DNA of 64,000 nt from Massilia sp. Bi118 (GCF_918697865.1 NZ_CAKKMV010000008.1:124001-188000); one strand, 5' to 3'; positions 43,263 through 52,757 are shown, counted from the stretch's first letter. Notes: generated by a model not told the origin, from the letters alone. Numbers and translations: made by a program.

Positions 43263-44329
43263 CCCGCGCCGTGACCCAGCAGCAGCAAACAATGGAAGCC
43301 GGCCAGGCCGCCATCGACGCGGGCGCACGCGCGCTCGAAGCCGGCAGCCTGGTCGCCTTTCCGACCGAGACCGTGTACGGCCTCGGCGCCGACGCCGAGA
43401 ATCCGGCGGCCGTCGCCGCCATCTATGCCGCCAAGGGCCGTCCCCAGGATCATCCGGTGATCGTCCACGTGGCGCCGGGCGCTTCGCTCGATTACTGGTG
43501 CGCCGACATTCCCTCCGAAGCGCGCCAGCTGGCCGACGCTTTCTGGCCCGGCCCGCTGACCATGATCCTGAAGCGCGCGCCGAATATTCCCGACGCCGTC
43601 TCCGGCGGCCAGGACACGGTCGGCATCCGTTGCCCCTCGCACCCGGTAGCGATCCGCCTGCTGCAAGCCTTCAAGGGCGGGCAGGGCGGCGTTGCCGCGC
43701 CTTCCGCCAACAAGTTCGGCCACGTCAGCCCGACCACGGCCCAGCATGTGCGCGATGAATTCGGTGCAGACCCGCGGATTGCCGCGGTGCTGGACGGCGG
43801 CCAGAGCGAGGTCGGGATCGAATCGACCATCGTCGACCTGTCGCGTTTGGCTACCCACGGTCCGGTGCTGCTGCGTCCCGGCCATATTTCGGCAGAAAGC
43901 ATTGCCGCCGTGATCGACCAGATGCCGGCACGACCGGACGCCCTCGGGGCAGACCCCTCGGCCCCGCGCGCTTCCGGCACGCTGGAATCGCATTACGCCC
44001 CGCACACGCCGGTGGCGATGCAGGACACCGCCACCCTGGCCTCCACATTGGCGCGCCTGCATGGGGCAGGGCGCAAGGTTGCGCTGATCCATTACTCGCC
44101 GCTGCCCGCCGTGCACGCGGAAGTCGCACTGCCGGCCACGCCGGAAGGCTTTGCCCACGCGCTGTACGCCGCGCTGCGCGCGATGGACGGCGTGGGCGCC
44201 GACCTGATCCTGGTCGAAGCGCCACCGCAGGACGGCGCCTGGCTGGGCGTCAACGACCGCCTGCGCAGGGCCGCGCATGGGTCGAGCGGGATTGTGCACG
44301 GACTGATAAACAACACTCCTACCTTCTGA
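43259..44329 (+). CDS. tsaC: L-threonylcarbamoyladenylate synthase (Sua5 type)
   Basis: A 356-residue protein: an N-terminal YrdC-like domain ([44 protein letters not shown]) followed by the extra Sua5 C-terminal domain that distinguishes it from short TsaC ([14 protein letters not shown] linker). It makes threonylcarbamoyl-AMP for the universal t6A37 tRNA modification. It starts at GTG 43259 in a GTGA overlap with purK, so it is the last gene of the purine operon. Confidence 0.93.
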   Translation: MTRAVTQQQQTMEAGQAAIDAGARALEAGSLVAFPTETVYGLGADAENPAAVAAIYAAKGRPQDHPVIVHVAPGASLDYWCADIPSEARQLADAFWPGPLTMILKRAPNIPDAVSGGQDTVGIRCPSHPVAIRLLQAFKGGQGGVAAPSANKFGHVSPTTAQHVRDEFGADPRIAAVLDGGQSEVGIESTIVDLSRLATHGPVLLRPGHISAESIAAVIDQMPARPDALGADPSAPRASGTLESHYAPHTPVAMQDTATLASTLARLHGAGRKVALIHYSPLPAVHAEVALPATPEGFAHALYAALRAMDGVGADLILVEAPPQDGAWLGVNDRLRRAAHGSSGIVHGLINNTPTF

Positions 44330-44353
44330 TACAAAGCTGGGCTTCTCAAAAAC

Positions 44354-44370
44354 GCATGCAGAAGGCATGC
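44354..44370. other. Short hairpin after tsaC
   Basis: GCATGC-AGAAG-GCATGC is a self-complementary 6-bp stem between tsaC and REP copy 3. There is no T-tract; it may end the purine operon. Confidence 0.3.
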
Positions 44371-44391
44371 TTGTCGGAAATTTAGTTGTCC

Positions 44392-44479
44392 CGTCGTCCC
44401 CGCGCAGGCGGGGACCCAAGTTTGCTTGCGCTAACGATACGCGAACAGAACTTGGGTCCCCGCTTTCGCGGGGACGACG
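44392..44479. repeat. REP-like palindrome, copy 3
   Basis: CGTCGTCCCCGCGCAGGCGGGGACCCAAGTT-type left module and AACTTGGGTCCCCGCTTTCGCGGGGACGACG right module, about 88 bases. It has the same overall plan as the copies at 39237 and 40475 and ends 35 bases before the lipoprotein gene. Confidence 0.9.
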
Positions 44480-44514
44480 TGTTTTATAGCCCCGTTTTAT
44501 CAGAAGGACAATCC

Positions 44515-46032
44515 ATGCGTTCGTTCCAAACCCTGGCCCTCAGCCTCGGCCTGGGCATGCTGCTTGCCGCTTGCAGCGGCGGCACCACCACCGGCGGCAC
44601 GCCGGCCGGCGTCACCAATCCCGCACCGCTTCCCGTGCCCATCCGCGGCAGCCTGGTCGGCCAGGCCGCATCGGTCGCCGTGAATATCGCCGGCGCCAGC
44701 CTGACCACCCTGTCGCCGAGCGTGCTGGCCGGCTTCCTCGAATCGGCCCAGACCGGCACCCTGGCCGTGGCCGGCCAGCCGCAGTGCGCGGTCTCGGTCT
44801 ACCGCGTGCACTACAACACCATCGGCGGCGCCGGCGAACCGACCGATGCCAGCGCGGCCATCTTCGTGCCGACCGGCAGCGGCAGTTCCTGCGGCAATTC
44901 GCGTCCTGTGCTGCTGTACGCTCACGGCACCTCGCTGCAGAAGTCCTACGACATGGCCGACATCGCCAACAACACGGAAGCGCGCCTGGCCGCCGCCGTG
45001 TTCGCGGCCCAGGGCTTCATCGTCGTCGCGCCGAATTACGCCGGCTATGGCGGCTCGTCGCTGGGCTACCACCCCTACCTCGACCGTGTGCAGGAAGGGG
45101 CGGACATGATCGACGCCCTGCGTGCGGCGCGCAGCAGCTTCACGGCCATCGGCGTGCGCGATTCGGGCAAGCTGCTGGTGACGGGTTATTCGCAGGGCGG
45201 CTATGTGGCGCTGGCGGCCCAGCGCGCGATGCAGGACCTGAACAACGCCGAGTTCACGCTGACAGCCGCGGCCGGCATGTCGGGGCCGTATGCGCTCTCG
45301 CGCTTCGGCGACGAGCTGTTCGGCGGCGCGCCGCGTGATGGCGCGACCGTGATCGTGCCGACCATCATCAACGCGGCCCAGCACGCCAGCGCAGCCATCT
45401 ATGGCAAACCGGCGGACGTGTACGAGGCGCAGTACGCCGCCACCATTACCGACCTGGTGCCGGGCTCCTTGGGCAGCAGCGAGCTGGTCAGCCTGGGCAG
45501 GCTGCCGGCCACGGCGCTGTTCGCGGCCGACTCGATGCCGCAAACGCCGGGCTATACCCAGTATTTCGGCGCCGGCAACCTGATCCGCAGCGATTACCGT
45601 GCCGCCTATCTGGCCGACCTGGCGGCGCATCCCTGCGAGCAGAGCGCCGGCGCCCCGCTCAACTGCGCGCCGGCGCACAGCCTGCGCAAGTGGCTGCTGC
45701 GCAACGATCTGCGCAGCTATCTGCCGATGGCGCCGACCCTGCTGTGCGGCGGCCATGACGATCCGACCGTGCCCTATTTCAATACGACGGCGGCAGCGGC
45801 CTATTTCCGTGCCCGCGGCGCCGCGGTCACCGAGCTCGACATCGACGATACGCCCAGCCTGAACGACCCCTTCCGCAGCGCCAAGTCCGGCTTCGTCGCC
45901 GCCCGCACCATCCTGCGGGCGGCCAACGGCGACGGCGCCGTCGCATCGAGCTACCACGCCGGCCTGGTGGCGCCGTTTTGCATGGCTGCCACACGGGATT
46001 ATTTCGAGTCCGTCCTGGCCGTGAAGGGTTGA
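44515..46032 (+). CDS. Secreted alpha/beta-hydrolase lipoprotein (lipase/esterase-like)
   Basis: This 505-residue protein has a lipoprotein signal with Cys20 in LGLGMLLAACSGG, then a Gly/Thr-rich linker. The hydrolase core has LLYAHGTSLQKSYDM as oxyanion region, the nucleophile Ser226 in VTGYSQGGYVAL, an acid in LLCGGHDDPTVPYF and a late histidine, probably in SYHAGLVAPF. It resembles secretory lipases and feruloyl-esterase-like proteins; the substrate is unknown. AGAAGGA precedes the ATG. The longer frame upstream runs through REP copy 3 and is not a real extension. Confidence 0.85.
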   Translation: MRSFQTLALSLGLGMLLAACSGGTTTGGTPAGVTNPAPLPVPIRGSLVGQAASVAVNIAGASLTTLSPSVLAGFLESAQTGTLAVAGQPQCAVSVYRVHYNTIGGAGEPTDASAAIFVPTGSGSSCGNSRPVLLYAHGTSLQKSYDMADIANNTEARLAAAVFAAQGFIVVAPNYAGYGGSSLGYHPYLDRVQEGADMIDALRAARSSFTAIGVRDSGKLLVTGYSQGGYVALAAQRAMQDLNNAEFTLTAAAGMSGPYALSRFGDELFGGAPRDGATVIVPTIINAAQHASAAIYGKPADVYEAQYAATITDLVPGSLGSSELVSLGRLPATALFAADSMPQTPGYTQYFGAGNLIRSDYRAAYLADLAAHPCEQSAGAPLNCAPAHSLRKWLLRNDLRSYLPMAPTLLCGGHDDPTVPYFNTTAAAAYFRARGAAVTELDIDDTPSLNDPFRSAKSGFVAARTILRAANGDGAVASSYHAGLVAPFCMAATRDYFESVLAVKG

Positions 46033-46053
46033 GCGCCAATACATTTTTCCCGT

Positions 46054-46081
46054 ATGACAAGCTCAGCGGCGTTGCTATAAT
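46054..46081 (+). promoter_or_regulatory. Sigma-70 promoter of the SGNH esterase gene
   Basis: ATGACA (46054) and a consensus TATAAT (46076) are 16 bases apart. The message would carry an untranslated leader of about 160 bases before the esterase ATG, longer than usual here. Confidence 0.65.
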
Positions 46082-46250
46082 CCCCAGCGCTGCCGGGCTT
46101 CGTCCGTACTGTGTTGCAAATTTAGTTTCCTGAACGCGATACGGAAGGCTTTCCCTATACAACCAAGCTGAACACTGGCATATTAGTTGTGATACGAATA
46201 GCACGGGCGTTCGTTTCAAAAGCAAAGAAAAACCTCATCTAGGAGACACA

Positions 46251-47606
46251 ATGCGTAAGACCTCTTTCGCGCTCGCGCTGCTGACCGCAGCCGTTCTGAC
46301 CGCCTGCGGTGGCAACGGCCCAAGTGCTGGCGACCAGACGCCCAAGACCAAGTTCAGCAACCAGATCACCTTTGGCGATAGCCTTGCCGACGTTGGCAGC
46401 TACGCCGTCGGCACCGTCGCAGCCCTTGGCGGTGGCCAGTTCAACATCAATGGCAACAATACCGCGGTCGCCCCTGAATTGACCGGCAAGAACTTTACCC
46501 AGCTTATCGCAGCCCAGCTTGGCCTGCCGGCCCCGTGCGCGGCCCAGACCGGCTTGCTGGGCAGTGCGGCCGCAGGCTTCTCGGTCCCGGTGACCGACCA
46601 TCCGGAATGCTTCGGCTACGCCATGGGCGGCGCCCGCGTAACGAATCCGATCGGCCCGCGCAACAAGGCGCTCGACAAGCCGGGCGCGGTGTCGTTCGGC
46701 GCACTGACCGTCCCGGTCGTGACCCAGATCGCTAATCACCTGAAAAAGGTCGGCGGCAAGTTCAAGGGCGATGAACTGGTCATCGTCATGGCAGGCGGCA
46801 ACGACGCGCTGCAACAGCTCGACGACCTGTCGACCGCGGCCACTGCTGCCGGCGGCCAGGCCCTGGCGCAAAGCCTGGTGACCCAGCTGGCACCGGGCAC
46901 CGCCAACCCGGCAACCGGCGCCGCCGCCATCGGTGCAGCGATTCAGGCCGAAGCCGTCAAGCCGACCGCGACTGCGCAGAGCATCATCGGCGCAGCAATC
47001 ACCGCCGCCGCCATGAACGGCAACACCACCGCTCCCGCCAAGGCAGCCACCATCGGCGCCACCGCCGGCGCCGCCGCGCAAGCCGCCGGCCTGAAGTACT
47101 CGGCCGACCACGGTGCGGACGTGGTCAAGAACATGGCCACTGCCGGCGCCGAGCTGGGCGCACTGGTCAAGACCCAGATCCTGGCCAATGGCGCAGGTTA
47201 TGTGATCGTGAACAACCTGCCGGACGTGTCGATTTCGCCGTCGGCCAAGGCGCAGTCGGCCGACACACAGAAGCTGATCGCCGCCATGGTCGACGCCTTC
47301 AACTCGCAGCTGAAGGCAGCCGTCGGCGCCGAGCCGAAAGTGCTGTACGTCGACGTTGCCGCCGTCAGCCACGACCAGGCCGTCAACCCGGGACCTTACG
47401 GCCTGACCAATACCACCACCCCGGCTTGCGACCTGAGCCCCGCCAAGAATCCGCTCGGTTCCGCGCTGGTCTGCAACAAGAACAACCTGATCGCTGGCGA
47501 TGTCAGCCACTACATGTTCGCCGACGCCGTGCACCCGACCCCGTTCGAGTACGCGCTGCTCGCGCGCTACGTGCTGGAGCAGATGACCGTCAAGGGCTGG
47601 CTGTAA
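46251..47606 (+). CDS. SGNH/GDSL-family esterase lipoprotein
   Basis: A 451-residue protein with lipobox Cys19 (AAVLTACGG). SGNH blocks follow: block I ITFGDSLADVGS (nucleophile Ser44), block III VMAGGNDALQQ and block V FADAVHPTPFEY with the Asp and His of the triad. An Ala/Thr/Gly-rich insert of about 100 residues (about 205-300) splits the domain between blocks III and V. Unlike many related esterases there is no C-terminal autotransporter barrel; the protein ends just after block V. GGAGA precedes the ATG. An OmpW-type porin follows after 28 bases, so the two are probably expressed together. Confidence 0.9.
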   Translation: MRKTSFALALLTAAVLTACGGNGPSAGDQTPKTKFSNQITFGDSLADVGSYAVGTVAALGGGQFNINGNNTAVAPELTGKNFTQLIAAQLGLPAPCAAQTGLLGSAAAGFSVPVTDHPECFGYAMGGARVTNPIGPRNKALDKPGAVSFGALTVPVVTQIANHLKKVGGKFKGDELVIVMAGGNDALQQLDDLSTAATAAGGQALAQSLVTQLAPGTANPATGAAAIGAAIQAEAVKPTATAQSIIGAAITAAAMNGNTTAPAKAATIGATAGAAAQAAGLKYSADHGADVVKNMATAGAELGALVKTQILANGAGYVIVNNLPDVSISPSAKAQSADTQKLIAAMVDAFNSQLKAAVGAEPKVLYVDVAAVSHDQAVNPGPYGLTNTTTPACDLSPAKNPLGSALVCNKNNLIAGDVSHYMFADAVHPTPFEYALLARYVLEQMTVKGWL

Positions 47607-47634
47607 TTTTCGCGAACAGGAATCAGGAGAAAAT

Positions 47635-48315
47635 ATGAAAGTAAATAAAAATGTCGTGAAGATGCTGGCCGCGGCGGGCATCCTGGCAGCCGCGAACGGC
47701 GCCATGGCGCAGTCGCAGGGCCAGTTCACCGTGTCGGTGGGCGCCAACATGCTGAAGCCGAACGTGACCAGCGGCGTGATCTCGGCGCCGGCGCTGCCGA
47801 ACTCGCAGGGCGATGTCTCGAAGGACACCCAGCCGGTGGCCGTCATCACCTATGGCCTGACCGACAACATCTCGGTCGAGTCGGCGATCGGCACCCCGTA
47901 CAAGCACAAGATCTACGGCGCCGGCGCGATTACCGGCACCGGCCAGCTGGGCACCGTGCAAGCCCTGCCGGCGATCGCCCTGGTGCAGTACCGCTTCTTC
48001 TCGCCGGATGCGATGATCCGTCCGTTCATCGGCCTGGGCGTGACCTATGCGATGTTCCAGAAGGAGCGCGGTTCGTTCGCGATGACCGCCCTGACCAACC
48101 CGGGCGGCGGCACCCCGACCACCTTCAGCATCGACAACAAGTGGACCTACTCGGGCCAGCTGGGCCTGCAGGTCAACGTCACGCCGAAGTGGTTCGCCAA
48201 CGTGTCCTACATCAAGACCAAGCTGAGCACCGACGTGCACTTCTCGACCGGCCAGTACCAGCACATGAAGCTGGATCCGGACTCGTACATCGTGTCGGTC
48301 GGCTACAAGTTCTGA
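47635..48315 (+). CDS. OmpW family outer membrane protein
   Basis: This 226-residue protein has a signal peptide ending ANGAMA-QSQG and the OmpW barrel pattern: FTVSVGANMLKP, SVESAIGTPYKHKIYGAG, PAIALVQYRFF, RPFIGLGVTYAMF, and a terminal aromatic strand YIVSVGYKF. OmpW barrels are narrow eight-stranded channels for hydrophobic compounds. Pairing with a surface or periplasmic esterase suggests uptake of lipid or ester breakdown products (inference). AGGAG precedes the ATG. Confidence 0.93.
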   Translation: MKVNKNVVKMLAAAGILAAANGAMAQSQGQFTVSVGANMLKPNVTSGVISAPALPNSQGDVSKDTQPVAVITYGLTDNISVESAIGTPYKHKIYGAGAITGTGQLGTVQALPAIALVQYRFFSPDAMIRPFIGLGVTYAMFQKERGSFAMTALTNPGGGTPTTFSIDNKWTYSGQLGLQVNVTPKWFANVSYIKTKLSTDVHFSTGQYQHMKLDPDSYIVSVGYKF

Positions 48316-48332
48316 GCCGGTTCCACGCCTTG

Positions 48333-48358
48333 AAAACCCCGCTTCGGCGGGGTTTTTT
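48333..48358 (+). terminator. Terminator after ompW-like gene
   Basis: AAAACCCCGC / GCGGGGTTTT 10-bp stem with TTCG loop and T-tract; it may also serve the convergent membrane-protein gene ending at 48368. Confidence 0.92.
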
Positions 48359-48367
48359 CATGGCCGC

Positions 48368-48997
48368 TCACGAAAAGGTGGCGCGGTAGGCGGGCGGCAG
48401 GGCGATGTCGTAGAAGACGTCGCTGAAGGCCGCCACGATCAGCACCGCCATGACCGCGCCGAATGCGATGCCGCCCCAGGCCAGGCGCGCTCGCGCGGCC
48501 AGCGGCATGCGCGCCGCCGGCAGGCGCCGCAGCGCGCAGGCCAGATGAACGAACAGCGCCGCCACCGCCAGGCCGTAGTAGGGCACGAAGAACAGCGGCC
48601 AGGGCCGGACCTGCAGGCCGGCCGCGGCATAGTAGAAGTTCGTGTCCAGCCGCAGCAGCATGCGGCCAAGCAGCACCGAGGCCACGTGCACGAGCAGGAA
48701 GAAGGCGAGATAGGCACCCGACAGCGCCTGCAGCCGGTCGAACGGCAGGCGGCGCTGCCCGCGGCGGCGCCACAGCAGCCGCAGCCCCGACCCCGCCTGC
48801 AGCGCGACGGCGGCCAGCAGCAGCGCCTCGACCGCCGGCACGCGCGTCATCGTCCGCACGCCCTGCATGAAGGCGATGTGCGCGGCGATGCCTTTCAAGG
48901 CCATCAGATGGTTCACGAGGTGCACCAGCACGTAGAGGCCGGTAAGGGCGGCGGCGATGCGGTGCAGGCGGCGCGCGAGATCGATGCGCCTATCCAT
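48368..48997 (-). CDS. Five-helix membrane protein, possibly haem-binding
   Basis: A protein of about 209 residues with five predicted membrane helices (AALTGLYVLVHLVNHLMAL, VEALLLAAVALQAGSGLRLLW, YLAFFLLVHVASVLLG, YYGLAVAALFVHLACAL, IAFGAVMAVLIVAAF). Histidines in helices 1, 3 and 4 (HLVNH, LVHVA, FVHLA) recall the haem b anchors of succinate dehydrogenase/fumarate reductase-type proteins, but I do not recognise the family firmly. The start is set at ATG 48997; ATG 49012 is possible. It overlaps the end of the P450 gene, so it could serve the P450 as a redox partner or be an unrelated operon member (inference). Confidence 0.7.
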   Translation of the reverse strand: MDRRIDLARRLHRIAAALTGLYVLVHLVNHLMALKGIAAHIAFMQGVRTMTRVPAVEALLLAAVALQAGSGLRLLWRRRGQRRLPFDRLQALSGAYLAFFLLVHVASVLLGRMLLRLDTNFYYAAAGLQVRPWPLFFVPYYGLAVAALFVHLACALRRLPAARMPLAARARLAWGGIAFGAVMAVLIVAAFSDVFYDIALPPAYRATFS

Positions 48998-50429
48998 GGA
49001 AGGGGCAGGCATGCAGGCCGGCAGGCGAGGGCGCCGGCGCGGCCCGCGCGGGCCCGGGCACGCGCGCCGTCAACAGCAGCCGCAAGCCGCCCGCGGGCCG
49101 CAAGGTCACCTGCATCTTCGCTTCGGGCACACCCTGGCCGGGCGCCGGCGCCAGCGTGAAGCGCTGCACCAGCATGGCCAGCGCCAGCGTCATCTCCATC
49201 ATGGCAAAACCGTTGCCGATGCAGACGCGCGGCCCGGCGCCGAAGGGAACATAGGCGCCGCGCGGCAGCTCGCGCGCCGCATCGCCCAGGAAGCGCCCGG
49301 GGTCGAAGCCTTCGGGCCGAGGGAACCAGCGCGCATCGCCTTGCGGGACGAAGAAGGGGATCGTGACCAAGCTGCCTTTGGTCACCAGCCAGTCGCCGAT
49401 GCGCACGTCCTCGACCGCGCGCCGCATGATTACCCCCGGCACCGGCGGATAGCGGCGCAGGGTTTCCTTGACCACGGCCGCCAGCAGGGGCAGGCGCGGC
49501 ACATCGTCCATCGTGGGCGCACGCGCGCCGAGCACGCCGTCGGCTTCGGCGGCCACGCGCGCGGCCAGGGCAGGATCGGCGGCCAGCGCCCAGGCGGCCC
49601 AGGCCAGCGCGGTGGCGGTGGTCTCGTGGCCGGCCAGGAAGATGGTCATCAGCTGGTCGCGGATTTCGTCGTCGGGCAGCGCGGCGCCATCGCCTTCCTC
49701 GTCGCGCGCCGTGAGCAGCATGCCGAGCAGGTCCTCCCCCGCGCTGGCGCCGGCCTTCATCGCTGCGCGGCGCTTCCCGATATGCGAGCGCACCAGGCCG
49801 TCGAGCAGGCGCAGCTCGCGGCGTTTCATGCCCTGGCGCGGCAGCGGCGCCCAGGCGGGAATCGCGAAGGGGAGGAACATCTCGGCGTAGCCGATCGCGG
49901 ACAGATTGCGGATCGCCTGCTCGATGCGCGCCGTGTCTTCTTCGACCCGGCTGCCGAACATGGTGCGCAGGATGATGTCCATGGCCAGCATGTTCATCGT
50001 GTGCTCGGCGTCGACCGTCGTGGCGCCGTCGGGCGGCAGGCTGGCGAAGGCATGTTCGGCGGCAGCCGTCACCTGGTCCGCGTAGGCCTCGAAGCGCTTC
50101 GGGCTGAAGGCGGGCAGCAGGGTGCGGCGCTGGCGCTGCCAGGTGGCGCCTTCGGTGATCATCAGGCTTTGCCCGTGCAGCTGGCGCATGACGGCGATGT
50201 GCTGCTCGTAGCGGACGAAGGAGCGCGCCTTGTCGACCAGCGCTTCGCGCACCTGGTCCGGGTGCATGAAGGCGTAATGATGAAACCAGCCCTGGCGCAT
50301 GTAGACCGTGTCGCCAAACTGGCGCTGGGCTTCGCGCCAGAAGCCGAGGTAGTCGCGTTGCATGTCGGCCAGCAGGCGCAGGCCGAAGGCGCGGTCACGT
50401 GGACCGGGCGGGCGGAGGATCGTCGTCAT
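48990..50429 (-). CDS. Cytochrome P450
   Basis: This protein of 479 residues has all P450 landmarks: I-helix oxygen-binding AGHETTATAL, ExxR in VKETLRRYPPVPG, PERF-like FDPGRFLG and the haem-cysteine loop PFGAGPRVCIGNGFA. It is soluble, with no N-terminal anchor, and is most like the bacterial CYP102/CYP110-like branch that acts on fatty acids or terpenoids; the true substrate is unknown. ATG 50429 is chosen; ATG 50447 would add six residues. No ferredoxin or reductase gene is adjacent. It overlaps the upstream AraC-family gene by 35 bases and the downstream membrane gene by 8. Confidence 0.9.
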   Translation of the reverse strand: MTTILRPPGPRDRAFGLRLLADMQRDYLGFWREAQRQFGDTVYMRQGWFHHYAFMHPDQVREALVDKARSFVRYEQHIAVMRQLHGQSLMITEGATWQRQRRTLLPAFSPKRFEAYADQVTAAAEHAFASLPPDGATTVDAEHTMNMLAMDIILRTMFGSRVEEDTARIEQAIRNLSAIGYAEMFLPFAIPAWAPLPRQGMKRRELRLLDGLVRSHIGKRRAAMKAGASAGEDLLGMLLTARDEEGDGAALPDDEIRDQLMTIFLAGHETTATALAWAAWALAADPALAARVAAEADGVLGARAPTMDDVPRLPLLAAVVKETLRRYPPVPGVIMRRAVEDVRIGDWLVTKGSLVTIPFFVPQGDARWFPRPEGFDPGRFLGDAARELPRGAYVPFGAGPRVCIGNGFAMMEMTLALAMLVQRFTLAPAPGQGVPEAKMQVTLRPAGGLRLLLTARVPGPARAAPAPSPAGLHACPFHG

Positions 50430-51306
50430 CGTCTTTGGTGAAGGCATCGGAAAAGGTCAGCCGGTAAACCCAGTCAGCTTCTTCGCGCATGGCGTCGCGC
50501 GCCAGTTGGGCAGGGGTGCGTCCGGTCTGCGCCTTGCACTCGCGCGCCATGTGCGACTGGTCGGCGTAGTCGCAGTCCAGCGCATGATCGGCCCAGTCGA
50601 TCTGCTGGCCGGCCAGGTGGCGCCGCTGGGCGGCCAGGAAACTGCGCTCGCCGCGGCGCAGGCGGTTCAGGGTCTGCAGATTGGCGCCTGCTTCGCGCAG
50701 GGCCAGGCGCTGCAGCTGGCGCGGGCCGATCCCGAGCAGGCCGGCGGCCATGCCCAGGGTGATGCGGCTGCCCATGCGGCGGATGCGCAGCCAGGCCGGC
50801 AGCTTGTGGTGCCGGGCGTGTTCGGTGACGCAGTCTTCGACCAGGGCCTGGCGCACGCTGTGCGACGCGGCCGCGAATACGGCCTCGGCCAGTTCGCGGC
50901 CGCGCGCCGGCAGCACGTCGTTCGCGGGCAGGAATTTGTTCTGCAGTTGCGCCAGGTCGACATCGAACAGGGACTGGAAGGCATCCGGGTAAAACATCGC
51001 CATGAAGCCATGGGTATCGCCGCGGTTGCGCGAGACGATGGGCTGGGTCTGGCAACCGCTGACCATGCAGCCCGACAGCACCAGGCCTTGCTGGCCGCCG
51101 GCATCGCTCAGCAGCTCGGCCTCGCCCTCCAGGAACCAGGTCATCACGCAATGCGCGCTGGCCGGAAAGCGGTTCAGCAGCTGTTCGCCCTGCAGTGCGC
51201 AATGCCGCGTGTCGCGCAGCATGAAGGCGCGCACGAAGGGCGCCACTTCCACCGAGGGCTGGTAGAGGCGGGCGCTGGGCGATCGCAGGGAAGACGGAGC
51301 GTTCAT
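50395..51306 (-). CDS. AraC family transcriptional regulator
   Basis: A 303-residue regulator with an N-terminal sensing domain of DUF6597-like type (YQPSVEVAPFVRAFMLRD). The C-terminal double helix-turn-helix includes GIGPRQLQRLALREAGANLQ and DCDYADQSHMARECKAQTGRTP, ending with an acidic DDDDDPPP tail. It is the first gene of a unit with the P450 and membrane protein and presumably regulates them. The start is ATG 51306, since the longer frame crosses the likely promoter. Confidence 0.85.
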   Translation of the reverse strand: MNAPSSLRSPSARLYQPSVEVAPFVRAFMLRDTRHCALQGEQLLNRFPASAHCVMTWFLEGEAELLSDAGGQQGLVLSGCMVSGCQTQPIVSRNRGDTHGFMAMFYPDAFQSLFDVDLAQLQNKFLPANDVLPARGRELAEAVFAAASHSVRQALVEDCVTEHARHHKLPAWLRIRRMGSRITLGMAAGLLGIGPRQLQRLALREAGANLQTLNRLRRGERSFLAAQRRHLAGQQIDWADHALDCDYADQSHMARECKAQTGRTPAQLARDAMREEADWVYRLTFSDAFTKDDDDDPPPARST

Positions 51307-51364
51307 GGCTAGTATTGTGGAATTGTCATTCCCTGCAATATAGAACGATCGCGACATGCGGGCA

Positions 51365-51392
51365 TAAAAAAACCCGCACGGCGGCGGGTTTT
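51365..51392. terminator. Terminator of the glutaryl-CoA dehydrogenase gene
   Basis: AAAACCCGC / GCGGGTTTT 9-bp stem with a 6-base loop; on the minus strand it is followed by a run of T (plus-strand A-run at 51366-51372). Confidence 0.88.
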
Positions 51393-51408
51393 CGTGGGGC
51401 AGCCTGGC

Positions 51409-52602
51409 TTAGAAGGCCGCGATGCCGGTTTGCGCACGGCCCAGGATCAGGGCGTGGATGTCGTGCGTGCCTTCGTAGGTGTTGACCACCTCGAGGTTGA
51501 CCATGTGACGGATGATGCCGAACTCGTCCGAGATGCCGTTACCGCCGAGCATATCGCGCGCGGTGCGGGCGATGTCCAGCGACTTGCCGCAGGAATTGCG
51601 CTTCATGATCGAGGTGATCTCGACCGCCGCCGTGCCTTCGTCTTTCATGCGGCCCAGGCGCAGGCAGCCCTGCAGGCCCAGCGTGATCTCGGTCTGCATG
51701 TCGGCCAGTTTCTTTTGCACCAGCTGATTCGCGGCGAGCGGCTTGCCGAACTGCTTGCGGTCCAGCACATACTGGCGCGCGGTGTGCCAGCAGTCTTCCG
51801 CCGCGCCCAGCGCACCCCAGGCGATGCCGTAGCGGGCCGAGTTCAGGCAGGTGAACGGGCCCTTCAGGCCGCGCACCTCCGGGAAGGCGTTTTCTTCCGG
51901 GCAGAACACTTCGTCCATGACGATTTCGCCGGTGACCGAGGCGCGCAGGCCGAACTTGCCGTGGATGGCGGGAGCGGACAGGCCTTTCCAGCCCTTCTCG
52001 AGCACGAAGCCGCGGATCGCGCCTTCGTCGTCCTTGGCCCAGACCACGAACACGTCGGCGACCGGCGAGTTGGTGATCCACATCTTCGAGCCGCTCAGCG
52101 AGTAGCCGCCGTCGACCTTGCGCGCGCGGGTGACCATCGACGCCGGGTCGGAGCCGTGGTTCGGCTCGGTCAGGCCGAAGCAGCCGATCCATTCGCCGGT
52201 GGCCAGTTTCGGCAGGTATTTCTGCTTGGTCTCTTCATTGCCGAATTCATGGATCGGCACCATCACCAGCGAGGACTGCACGCTCATCATCGAGCGGTAG
52301 CCGGAATCGACGCGCTCGACTTCGCGCGCGATCAGGCCGTAGCTGACGTAATTCAGGCCGGGGCCGCCGTACTGTTCCGGAATGGTCGGGCCCAGCAGGC
52401 CGAGTTCGCCCATTTCGCGGAAGATGGACACGTCCATGGTCTCGTGGCGGAAGGCTTCGAGGACGCGGGGCCTGAGCTTGTCCTGGCAATACGCCGCGGC
52501 GGCGTCGCGCACCATGCGCTCTTCATCAGTCAGCTGCTGGTTCAGCAGCAGCGGGTCATCCCAGTGAAATTGGGCTTTGCGGGGCGAATCGGAACGGCTC
52601 AT
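51409..52602 (-). CDS. gcdH: Glutaryl-CoA dehydrogenase
   Basis: A 397-residue acyl-CoA dehydrogenase with [15 protein letters not shown] (FAD/substrate loop), [18 protein letters not shown] and a C-terminal [16 protein letters not shown] holding the catalytic base, Glu377. [14 protein letters not shown] carries the Arg and Ser that bind the distal carboxylate in glutaryl-CoA dehydrogenases, which distinguishes it from straight-chain enzymes. It oxidises and decarboxylates glutaryl-CoA to crotonyl-CoA in lysine/tryptophan breakdown, passing electrons to ETF. It is monocistronic. Confidence 0.93.
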   Translation of the reverse strand: MSRSDSPRKAQFHWDDPLLLNQQLTDEERMVRDAAAAYCQDKLRPRVLEAFRHETMDVSIFREMGELGLLGPTIPEQYGGPGLNYVSYGLIAREVERVDSGYRSMMSVQSSLVMVPIHEFGNEETKQKYLPKLATGEWIGCFGLTEPNHGSDPASMVTRARKVDGGYSLSGSKMWITNSPVADVFVVWAKDDEGAIRGFVLEKGWKGLSAPAIHGKFGLRASVTGEIVMDEVFCPEENAFPEVRGLKGPFTCLNSARYGIAWGALGAAEDCWHTARQYVLDRKQFGKPLAANQLVQKKLADMQTEITLGLQGCLRLGRMKDEGTAAVEITSIMKRNSCGKSLDIARTARDMLGGNGISDEFGIIRHMVNLEVVNTYEGTHDIHALILGRAQTGIAAF

Positions 52603-52757
52603 GCACGGGACTCCTGTCTCAGAAGAATCTTGTTGGACGTGGGGCGGTCTGGCGCCGCCCGAGTCTAGGCATTATAGGAATCGCGGGTGCTGGCGGCTTT
52701 TGAAATGGCGACAGTTATTTTCATTTTCGTCACTGCGGTTTGGGCAGCGGGCTGAAA

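Noticed and set aside
39237..44479. REP-like palindromes as a CRISPR array
   Set aside because: The copies are inverted repeats more than 1 kb apart at gene boundaries, without spacers or cas genes.
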